Below, one piece after another: positions 48,201 to 60,200 of a DNA stretch of 64,000 nucleotides. How positions within the stretch are numbered: the first letter of the stretch is position 1; every line of letters begins with the position of its first letter. Under the pieces are notes generated by a model. The model was given only the letters and a program-made list of their open reading frames with translations, did not search any database and was not told the DNA's origin. The position numbers were made by a program, and so were the translations under genes. Location of the stretch: NCBI GenBank assembly GCA_024138025.1, contig JAMXBD010000013.1:1674001-1738000 (forward strand), read 5' to 3'. The stretch comes from Combretum micranthum (taxonomy: Eukaryota > Streptophyta > Magnoliopsida > Myrtales > Combretaceae).

Positions 48201-51200
48201 GACAAACTTTGCCTGACTCCCCTTGAGCAACAAATCTAGGAGGTTGCTCCATATAAACTTCCTCTTGCAAATCTCCATATAGAAAAGCATTTTTGATATC
48301 TAGTTGATGGAGAGGCCAGTTGTGCACTGTTGCCATGGAAATACATAATCTGACAGATGTAACCTTAGCAACAGGAGAAAAAGTGTTAGAATAATCTATT
48401 TCATAAGTCTGAGCATATCCTTTAGCAACAAGTCGTGCCTTCAATCGATCTATCAGGATTTACTTTAATGGTGAAAACCCATTTACAACCAATAACCTTC
48501 TTCCCTGCAGGTAAGGTTATCAAATCCCAAGTATCATTCTTATCTAAAGCATTTATTTCTTCTATCATTGCATTACGCCATCCGGAATGAGATAAAGCTT
48601 CATGAACAGTCTTGGGAATGGAGATAGGGTCAAGAGAGGCTATAAAGGAATAAGAAGAGGGTGACAAACGTTCATAGGACACAAATGATGAAATAGGATA
48701 AGTACATTGATGTTTACCTTTACGAAGAGCAATGGGAAGATCGTCCTTAGAGATTGGATCTGATGACAAAGAAGCTAGTTCGGGACATGCTTCAGGGGCG
48801 AACTCAGAAGTACGAGGTAGGCGAGAATAAACCTGAAGGGGAGGTTTAGCAGCAGGAATAGTAGATGTAACCCTGTAAATGAACACATCATCCTTCTCCC
48901 CCTGACCTGGATTACTAGAAGACGGAGAAAAGGGGGTATCTTCAAGAAAAGTGACATAAATAGATACAAGATACTGTTCAAGGCTAGGACAATAACACTT
49001 GTACCCTTTTTGAACACGAGAATACCTAAGGAAAATACACTTTAATGACTTAAGATCAAGCTTAGTAATCTAAGGATGCACATCCTGAACAAAATAAGTA
49101 CAATAAAATATTTTTGGTTCAATGGGAAACAAAGTTTTATTTGGGAAAAGTGTATGATACGGAGTCTCACCATCCAATACAACTAAAGGCATACAATTAA
49201 TTAAAAAACAAGTAGTAGATACTGCATCAGCCCAAAAGTGTTTGGGGATGTGCATTTGAAATAACAGAGCCTTAGCAGTTTCAAGGAGATGCTTATTCTT
49301 TCTCTCAGCAATCCCATTTTGAGATGGTGTATATACACATGAAGTTTGGTGGATAATACCATTTTGAACCATGTAAGATTGAAAGGATTCAGATAAGTAT
49401 TCTTTGGCATTATCACTTCGCAAAATTTGAATTGAGGCATTAAATTGCGTTTTAACTTCAGCACAAAAAGAACAAAAATGAGTGAACAACTCCGTATGAT
49501 TTTTCATTAAATATAACCAGGTCATACGAGAGCAATCATCAACAAAAATGACAAAATATTTAAATCCAGTTTTAGATGTTACTGGACAAGGACCCCGGAC
49601 ATCTGAATGAACTAACTGAAAAGGAACAGTTGCTCGTTTATTAACTCTAGGTTTCAAACTAATGCGATGATGTTTCGCATATTGACAAGACTCACAATGT
49701 AAAGTCTCTAAACTATGAAACTGAGGACAAAGTTTCTTCAACAAAGAGAGAGATGGATGGCCCAAGCGACAATAAGCTTCAAATGGGGTTACAATTCCAA
49801 AATAAGCGATGGACTTTGGTACCTTTGTGTCTAAAATGTAGAGACCCCCTGATTCATGTCCTTTACCAATAGTCTTCCTCGTCATAAGATCCTGAAAAAG
49901 ACAATAGTCAGGAAAAAATGAAATACAACAGTTAAGTGATCGGGTGAGTTTACTGACAGAAATTAATTTGAAAGACAAATCAGGTAAATTTAAAACAGAT
50001 GTCAAATGAACTGATGGTGTTGGATTAGCAGTGCCAGAACCGAGAGCATGAGATGTTGACCCATTAGCTAAAGTAACTGGAGAGTATGAGGTTTGAGATT
50101 GAAAAGAAGATAATAGACTGGAATTACCTGTCATATAATCTGTGGTACCAGAATCAATGACCCATTTGGACGATGAAGAGACAAGACATGTGTTTGGTTT
50201 ACCTGATTCAGTGATGGCAGTAACAGGAGTAGATGAAGATTTTAATGATTCTTGATACTTGGTAAACTTGGCAAATTCATCTACAGAAATCATAATGGAT
50301 TTTTCAGAAGCATCATTTGAAGAGGCAATATGCGCTGATCGAAATCCCTGATTCTTATATTGCAATTTTCTACAATCACGCTTCATATGCCTTGGTTTAT
50401 GACAATAGTGACATACCACCATTCCAGAAGTTTGTCCCCGGTTATCAGTTCCTCCTCTACCAGTATTCCTAATTTGCTGTCTTCCATATTCCTATTCATA
50501 ATGATGACTCACAAGAGCACTACTAGACTGAACAGGCTGAGGATTCTCTGTACGAAGAATTCTACTGAAAGTATCCTATAAGGATGAGATCGAAGAGCCA
50601 AAAAGAATATGAGATTTGGTAGTTTTAAATTCAGGTGGAAGACCAGCTAAGACACTCATAACAGCCATCTTCTCCCTTTGAGCTTGTTGAACTTTCACAT
50701 CAGGAATAAAAAGTAACAACATATTTAGCTCCTCATAAACTTTCTTGAAGTCCATGAAGTACCTTGTCAAGGACCTATCATGTTTCTCAGCTCGATAGAA
50801 AGCCTTACAAACTTCATAAATACGAGAAACATTCCTTCTTCGTGAATACAAAAACTCTAGGTATTCCATTAGTTCTTTAACAAATTCACAATGATTAATT
50901 AACCCAATTATCTCACTACTAATGGAATATCTTATTTGTAAGAATAATCGAGCATCCTCTCTTAACCAAGTTTGCTTCAAATTCTCATAAGTTGGTGGAT
51001 CATTAGTCAAATGATCATCTTTATCAATACTTTGCAAATAAAGCCTCACTGTTTTACTCCAATCCAAATAATTGGATCCATCAAGTTTATTTTCCATTAT
51101 CTTTGACATTGCTGGAACTACATCCGATACAACAATAGAATTCTTTGTTTCACTCATTATTGTAAAATAGATGTTTTTAGACAACAAATTAAGAAAAAAA

Positions 51201-54200
51201 TCACGACCTAACCTCGAACCAAATTCAAATCGGGGTTCAACAGAACAGAAATACGTCAAATTAGAGGGAGACCAAACACGTCAAACCCTAACGTGCCAAA
51301 CCAATCAAGGTATCAAGCAAAACTTTCGTCAAAACCCTAAATTTCAAACAAAGTCCAACACCCAAACACGTAAAGATGAAAGAAACCACAAACCTAAACC
51401 GTATAAGTCACGACAATTCGAACGACACCAATCCGATGTGCAACGGCTGTTGAATGCGCCCTCACGTGCCTGCGCGTGAATGTACGTGCGTCCTCCGTGG
51501 CGGCGCGTGTAGCTCACGCGCGGATCCGTTGACGGCTGCAATCTCCAAATCCCCTAATCTTTCGAAGCCCGTTCATCCTAGCTTGGCTGTATTGAAAAAA
51601 GAGTAGTACGAAAAAGACGATTAAAAATTTTCTCAAAAATTGCTTAGATAAATCCGAAATTTTGGAGTATATAAATTTCGAATTTTTTCAACCCGCTCTG
51701 ATACCATGTTGAAGATTGATATAAAGTTATTGTATTGAGTTACTAAAGGTTGTATACAATGTAAAAATATATAGAGAGAGATACGTCTACCTACCTACCT
51801 ATCTATCACATCATTAAATACGATAACAATTTACAAGACTAATATTTACATTCTCTAACAGGTTCTTCCTTGATAAGAAACTATCTTTTCTCATATTGCA
51901 TGGAATAGATGGGTGGACACCCAACACTAAGCAGTTTTAGAATTTATATTCATGCTGCATAAAACCATATTCTTGAGTGTACTTCTGAGATTTTATGATA
52001 TTTTAACCATGCCAGTGCTTTCCTAATGTCTTCAGGCTAACAAAATTGGGAGAATAAATCTTGCTGCCACTGGCAAGGATCTCATGGAGGATGAGAAACA
52101 AGGAGATGTGACTATAGACCTTTTTGCAGCACTGGACATGGAATCTGAAGCTGTAGCAGAGCGATCTACAGAGTTAGAGAACAATCAGTGCTTGGGCTTG
52201 CTTAATGGTTTCCTCTCTGTAGATGACTGGTAAGTATGTTAAACAGATGAATGTGGCAAGAAATCAGGGTTGCATTAAATATGGCTGGTTTATTTAACAC
52301 AATCTAATAGCCATCAATCCATTTTACCATATCTTGTCACTTGTGAAAGGAAGCTGTCAAAAGATCCTTCTAGCGTTTTTCAGGTCTTCACTATTGCAAC
52401 TTAAATGGTCATTAATAATGGATGTAGCTGCATAGAGATTTTGTTATTATAGAAATGCAGTGATAAGGTGCATGGAGAGAGGAATGAAAAAATCTTGCAT
52501 TACTTTCATTTGCTGGGATAGTACCTTCTGTTATGTGTCTTGCCAAGATCTCGGGCTTAGCACCTTTTGTTGTATTTTGTATGGTGTTTTTCTCGAGGTT
52601 TTAGGTCTTTAGTGAGTCCTATCTATAAAGGCCTTTGTTTTAGTTTTGTGTTGACAGTTTGCCTCTTGTTCTTCGTATTTTCATCCTTTAGAATGATTAT
52701 TCTTATATTAACGAAAATCTGACATTATCTAGAAATGTAATGATATGACAGTTTCTGACCATTAGGCTATAATTTGACTATGATGCTCTGTTCAAAGATC
52801 ACATAGATGTGCAGGACACCTACTTTTAGCTCATTGGTTGTTTTGTATCTTTTGTTGCATAATTATTGTGGCTTGTTAATTTATTGTGCTTTTGCTGATG
52901 GATTTTACTTTGTTTCCCTTAGACCCAAGTTATCATATCTCTCTCTATTTGAATCAATAAATAATGGGCCATTGCCATGATCTTATACATTTGTTGGATA
53001 AGTAAGGCATATGGCTTGGGTAATGAATTTAATATTCCTATAAAATGTTAATTCTTCAAAATCAATAGACTGCTGGATATGCTCAGATGCATCCATCCCT
53101 GTGACCTGAATTGGCTTCCAGCAATGTTTTCAAGATGTAGACATGAATATGATGAATCAGAGACATTGTATATTTCTTGCATGATAGTAGGAATTAATTA
53201 TTTCTTTATTTTTTGAATTAGGTATCATGCCTACATGCTATTTGATCGGCTGTCAACTCTTAATCCAGTGGCACATGATCAAATATCCGATGGCTTGTTC
53301 AGGTAAATAATTCAGTCTAGTAAATTCATTCCATCTTTAATTATCGGCAGGGATCCTACAAAACATATCCATTTGACTTTATTGGAGAAGAAAGCTGTTG
53401 CTGAGATAGGCCCATTCTGGTTGATTATTATTTTACTGTGTGGGCATGCATCTTGAACTTATCCATCATTAACCTTTTGCAGGCTTATTGAGAAAACAAT
53501 TTCCCCGGCTTATAGTATTGTACATCAAGCTGGGTTTGGATCTAGCACAAGTCATGCCGGGGATCCAATGGATTCTACAGATACATTGGACAGTGGTTCT
53601 TTTGTTGATATTCCAAAAGACCTTTTTCAGATGCTTACCTGTGCAGGGCCTTATCTTTATCGTGATACTATCCTACTCCAGAAGGTCCATTTATCTTTTT
53701 ATGATTCTTTAATCATTGAAGTTTTGGATTAAAGATCTTTTAAGAATAATATTGTGATACTCCATAATGAGCAGGTATGTAGGGTTTTGAGAGGCTATTA
53801 CATCTCTGCGCTTGAACTAGTGAACCATGGGGATGGAATCTTGAATCTGGAATTTGTCAATGGTGAAAAGAAAGCTCCTCGCCTGCACCTTAAGGAGGCC
53901 AGGCTGAGGGTAGAGGAAGCTTTAGGGGCATGTTTACTTCCTTCTTTGCAGCTGGTACCTGCAAATCCTGCAGTTGGGCAAGAAATCTGGGAAGTCATGA
54001 ATCTCCTTCCTTATGAGGTCAATTTGATATCTCAGTTCATGAAATTGATTGATTTGACTATTTTTGCGGTTGTTCATCAATCTCTTGGCTTATCTACATA
54101 GGCGCGGTATCGTTTGTATGGTGAGTGGGAAAAGGATGATGAAAGGATTCCTATGATCTTGGCAGCAAGACAAACGGCCAAGGTGTGTAAACATGGATGA

Positions 54201-57200
54201 TACTTGCCTTTCACTTTTACTTCATCTTCTTTCTCTTCTTTTTTTCTTTTGTATTCTCTCTCTCTTTTTAAACAAGTTGATTTTCTAATTACAAATTTGC
54301 AGTTGGATACTAGAAGGATCTTAAAAAGGCTTGCAAAGGAAAATCTCAAGCAGCTAGGTCGGATGGTTGCCAAACTAGCTCATGCCAATCCAATGACTGT
54401 ACTTCGGACTATTGTGCATCAGGTATTTTATGTGGACAAAGCATTTTTATCTTGGAATATTTTTTGAATCTTCTAGTTTTAAACATTGTGTTTCAAATGG
54501 TTGTCTAGATTGAGGCATACAAGGATATGATTACTCCTGTTGTTGATGCATTCAAGTACCTTACTCAGGTCTGCTCTTGCTCTCATCATCATAATTTTTT
54601 GGCTACATCACTGCCTTTCTTCTTTTACCAAGTACATCTCCTCCCATATGATTGGTATTTCATCAAGTCTTTCTGGTAATTTTAGATAAGATGTCAATTG
54701 GCTTTCTTTTCTCGTTCAACTTTTAATATATGAAAACATCGTATGACCTTTCATAATGGGAGAATCATGTAAATATAGTCCTGAGCTTTTGTCGATTATG
54801 TAACATAGTGATACTGATGGGATCCTTGTCAGAATTACACAGCGGAATTAACAAGATTTAATACGTGTATTTGGATTTTTGATTTATGTAAAATGGGGGA
54901 AGTAAAAGGATATGAACAATCTATCCTTAGATGTGACGAACCATGAAAAAATCGAACTACGTATTTCACTCAATTGATGTGAGGCACGATCAAAAGAAAC
55001 AATAAAGAATAATCTTGGGGAAAATCTCAATATTACTCACAGATTTTGGAAACAATTCCAAGAAAGCCAGTAAGGTAATTGATCTCAATCAATGATAAAA
55101 GAAATGTTCAAAAAGTTCTAACACAATCCTAATGACCCTTAAATACTCCCATAAGTAGGGCAAGAGCAAACAAGCGAAAACACAAAACAAACAAGTAGAA
55201 AAGGAAACTAGCATTTTAAAAACACGTAAAACAGATAGGTGATCCCTTTATTGATCGTGGTCGTGACACGCAAAATTCTTTACCAAGTTTTGAATGATCA
55301 CGAGTGTGATATGGCTGATAACGATCACCATCACGGGTGTGATGAAGCTTGCGATCTCCTTTGATCCTCAATTCCTTCGATGATGACGTGATAACGCCTT
55401 TGGTAATGATTGTTAAGGGGGGGCATGATGATGATCATGGCCGGATCATGGGCGGGATTAGGACCGTGATCTCCTTTAGAACTTGATTCCTATTATTTCC
55501 TCTGGCCTCTTGTAGATTTGTCCTCAAATTTTGATCAATCTCATCTTGATCTCTGTAACATAGGTAAATTGTACTGTGACAAAACTTTAACTTAGGACGA
55601 AAAGTGATTAACCTCTTGATATGCCATGTTGGTGCCCACTGTCGCATATTATTGTGCTTGTTATGTAGTGTCACTGTTAAGATTACCATCTTCTTAAACA
55701 TCATGGATCAAGAAGAACATTTTGGAATTGGACAGCAATTTGTGCTTGTTATGTTGTGTCAGAGTTAAGACAATTGTCTTCTTACATGTCTTAGATTATT
55801 TGAAAGAATCTTTTGAGATTGTGGGGAAGTAATAGCCTTGCCATGAAATATATAGTGCTCACTTTGAATTAATTTTTTTAATATATGATTTGGGTTGAGT
55901 TAGGATTGCAATTTCAACTTGAGAAAAGAGAGTGATATTTAACATAATAAATACATGAATGTTTTTTGCTCCATTAGTAAATGCATGAATGTTTTTCCCC
56001 CATCTTCTATTTTTCCATTTAAGCTCTTTGGAACTGACAAAAAGGACGTAAGAGAATAATGAATTTCTATCATATGAAAACTAGGTTACATCCTTTGTTT
56101 ATAGACATAATTATCTATCTTAAAAATAGAAATAAGCTCCCTAAAAAGTAGGAAAGAAAAATTGTACTCAACTCCAATCCTAAAACAGAAAAATATATAT
56201 GATTTCCTATATCTACACAATCTTATACAATCTTTCCAAATAAAGCTACATAATTTGCCATTCTCTCTCAAGCTGGTGAATGGATATGCTCCATTCTAAG
56301 CTTTGCTAATAATGTCATGAAACACAGTGCTTTGTAGTCCCTTTGTGAGTACGTTTGTTAACTGATCCTTGGTTGAAACAAATGCAGTGCATATCAGACC
56401 TATGTTTAGTTTCTCCTTGATAAAATGTCTATCAACTTCAATATGCTTTGTTTGATTGTGTTGAATAGAGTTATGAGCAATACTGATGGTTGATTTATTA
56501 TCACAGTACAACCTCATCAATCCTTCCTTTTTATGCTTAAGTCATCTAGGATGATCTTCAACCAGAGTAACTCACATATTCCCAATGCCATTGATCTAAA
56601 CTTTGGCTCCACATTTGATTTTGCTAGCACGTTCTGCTTCTTACTTCTCCATGTTACAAGATTCCTGCTTAGGAAAGTACAGTAACTAGATGTTGATCTC
56701 CTATCGACCAAAGATGTTACATAATTGGCATCAGTATAAGCTCCTAACATCATGCTTGTGCTTGTTTCTCGCTTAAATAAAATTCCTTTTCTTGGGTTGC
56801 ATTTCAAGTATTGTAAATCCTATTCACTGCTTTGAGGTGTGATTCTTCGCTTAAGTTGCTAACATCATGCCTGTGCCTATTTTTCACTTAAATAAAAGTC
56901 CTTTTCTTGGGTTGCATTTCAAGTATTGTTATATCCTATTCATTGCTTTGAGGTGTAATTCTTTAGGATTGTGCATGAATTGGCTGGTCACGCTGATTGC
57001 AGATGCTATATCTAGTCTTGTGTGTGCCAGATGTATCAACCTCCCAACAAGCCTTTGATAGGATCCTCTATGCACCATGGGATCTTTTGGAGCATCCCAT
57101 AACCCATGGTTGAATTCGATTGGGGTCTCAATGGGTTTACAACCCATCTTCCTTGTTTCTTTCAATAAGTTGAGTATGTACTTTTGTTGGGAGATGAAAA

Positions 57201-60200
57201 TTCTTTGTCTTGAATGCGCTACTTCAATGCCTAGGAAGTATTTTAATCTTCTAAGCTCTTTGATGTCAAAACTCCTTCAAGAGACATTGCTTCAAATTGT
57301 TCATCTCTTCTACATCATTACCCGTTACAATGATATCATCTACATAAACTAACAATGCGGTGGCACTCCCAGAATCCGAGTGTCTAACAAACAAAGTATG
57401 ATCTCCTTAACTTTAATAGCGAAAGCATCACCATAGCAAACCTTACCAAGCTTAAGGTGATTGTTTGAGCCCATAAAGAGCTTTCTTTAGCTTGCACACC
57501 ATTCCCCCTTTAGATTCAAATCGAAGAGGAACTTCAATGTAAATTTCCTCTTCTAGATCATCATAGAGGAACACATTCTTAATATCAAACTGTTGTAGAT
57601 CCCACTCTAAATCAGCAGCTAAAGACCGAAGTATCCGTACTGTGTTCATTTTCACAACAGGGGCAAATGTCTCAAGATAATTGATGCCATAGGTTTGAGT
57701 ATACCCTTTGGCCACTAATCTTGCCTTGTATCTTTCTACCAAGCTGTCATCCTTGTATTTTATAGTGAAAACCACCTACATCTGACCAGTTTCATTCCTT
57801 TTGGCAATTCAACTAACCCCCATCACTTGTCCCTTTCAAGAGCTTCCATCTCGGTTTTCTTAGCATCCTCCCATTTCTTGTCTTCTAATGCCTCAGTTAG
57901 ATTCCTTGATGTGGGAATTGTATGGAGATTGCTTAGGAAGGCTCTATGTTTTGGGAATAGATTGTGATAGGACATGAAAAGATACAGTGGATGTTTCGTG
58001 CAAGTTCTTGTTCCTTTCCTAAGTGCAATTGGTAGGTCTTCAGTACTTGGTTTTTCATTTTCATCTATTGGTTGAGTTGGCTCAACACTTAGTGTGACAC
58101 CGTTGGTTGGTTTGGAATTGATTTTGAGAATTTGGGCAGTGTCACGAATGGGAGATTGTAACTGTACTGGTCGAGAAACCAGTAGTTTCCTCCTGGAATA
58201 AATTTGCAGTGGTGGAATGTTATCTTGATTTCCCTTATCTTTCATCATTTCAACTGATTTGGTTGAGTAATTTGGCTCAATTTATGGAGAAGTGGACTCA
58301 CTAGGAACATATTTAGATTTTACAAATGGTTCTTATTGTAACGAAGTGGGCTTAGAGATGGTTATGGGGATAGACTCAGATTGAACATCTTGAACAAAAC
58401 TAGGATCAAGAAGAAACATGTCCTTTGCTTTATCTTCATTCAAAATCTCCCCCTGAAGATAAGTGTATTGGAAAAAGGATTCATCTTTGAAAAAAGCAAC
58501 ATCAGCTGAGACAAAAAATTTTTTAGTGGTGGATGAAAACATTTATAACCCTTTTGTGTGGAGGAATATCCGATAAAAATGCATCAAAGGGCACGTGGAT
58601 CCAATTTGCTCTTATCGTGAGAATGAACATGAACAAATGCAACACACCAAAAGTTTCGAAGAATAAGATTGTTTGAAGTGGACAAGTTAGGGAAAAATTT
58701 TGTGAGAATATCAATAGGACTTTTGAACCTAAGGACACGTGTCGGGAGCCTATTAATAAGATAGGCTCCGGTTAAAGCAGCTTCACCCCGGTATTATTTA
58801 GGAACATTCTTGTGAAATAGCAATGCTCTAGTGATCTTTAAGAGATGGTGATTTTTTCACTCAGCCACTCCGTTTTGCTGTGGAGTGGTAACACATAAGG
58901 ATTCATGAATGATCCTTGTTTTCTAAAAGAATGGAGTAAAGATTTGATTGAAATAATCCTTGGCATTGTTTGATCAAAATCTCTTAATTTTTACATCCAA
59001 TTGAGTATTGATCATGTTGTAAAAATTTGGAAAAACAGTGCTCACATCCAATTTATTTTTCAAGAGGTAAAGCCATGTGACACGGGTACAATCATCAATA
59101 AATGAAACAAACCATCTAGCACTAGAAATATTTTCAATGGTAGAACGCTCCATATATAACTATGAATGAGAGAAAAAGGAATAGAGGTTTTTTTATAGCT
59201 TATTGGAAAGGAAGCACGTTTGTGCTTAGCAAGTTTACAATCTTACAATGAAGGGCTTCAAAAGCAAGACCCTTAAATAAAGAAGGAAACATCAACTTGA
59301 GCACTTTGAAAGATGGATGACCTAAATGACGATGATAAAGCCAAATTTTATTTTGGTTTGACATGACAATCTAAGGAAAAAAAGATGTAGATATGGAATT
59401 TTCAACCAAATTTTATTTTGGTTTGACATGACAATCTAAGGAAAAAAGATGTAGATATGGAATTTTCAACTCTTATTATACTACTTTGTTTTTCTAGGAA
59501 ATAGAGACCGTTTGTCTGACTAGCACGTTCAATCATCTTCTTTGTTTCTAGTGCCTGAAAAACATAATGTAAGGGGAAAAATGTTACTTTGCAATTTAAG
59601 TCTTTAGTTAATTTGTGAATGGAAACAAGGCTTGCAAATAGCTTTGGAACATGGAGGACATTTCTTAGTATGAGGTCCTTGTTTATGTAAATATCCCCTT
59701 TGGCCACCTACTCTGGTGATAGATCCATTAGCTATTGTGATCTTTCTATGGCTACAGCTGGGAGTATAAGAGATAAAATGATTGGAGGAATGGTCATATA
59801 TGGTCAGTGGCTTTGCAATCAATCACCCAAATGTGAGGAGAATTTCTCTTTGAGACATTAGTACAAGAGGAAGAAGAAATAACCAGAAAACACCAATGAA
59901 CAAGTACCTGTTGAAGTTGGCTTCTCAAAAGGTCCGAGAAAGTCTTTACTTTCTCAATTTCTTCGTTGCTAAATTCTGGCGCAGATTTCTTGGACTTATC
60001 TTACTGATCGATGAAGTACTCACCATATGTGCCTGATTTTGGTCGTTCACACTTTGATTGGACCTTTCACTGGGCCTACCAAGAAGTTTCCAGCATCTTT
60101 CCTTGGTGTGGCGATGCTTCTTGCAGTATTTGCAAAATAGAGTCTCGGTTGAATGGTTTAGTTGAGTCCCCTCGAGTAACTAACAAAGGAGTGTTTGCCA

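Larger units (their letters stand above)
46621..51860 (-). mobile_element. Copia element 1, antisense in THO2 intron 11
   Basis: A 5.24-kb Ty1/Copia retrotransposon with short LTRs (158 and 144 bp, TGTTGAAG...TCTAACA), 5-bp target duplication GGTTC (46616-46620, 51861-51865), an initiator-methionine primer site and a polypurine tract (CTTGAGGGGGAG, minus strand, 46779-46790). Gag, zinc knuckle, protease, integrase, RT and RNase H are in Copia order. LTR substitutions outside the microsatellite number about three in 130, so the insertion is fairly young. Coding is broken by several stops, two frameshifts and a 307-bp duplication. Confidence 0.93.
44899..52035 (+). other. THO2 intron 11
   Basis: 7137 bp. 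It contains a GA microsatellite (45209-45250), a nested MITE pair (45525-46271) and a complete Copia element in antisense (46621-51860). Removing the Copia and MITE leaves about 1.15 kb. Confidence 0.85.

Noticed and set aside
51171..51479. 102-codon plus-strand frame
   Set aside because: It lies antisense to the leader and gag start of Copia 1.
53754..54101. A 115-codon frame as a complete small gene
   Set aside because: It is THO2 exon 15 read through its splice sites; residues after 54017 do not fit the family, whereas splicing to 54102 does.
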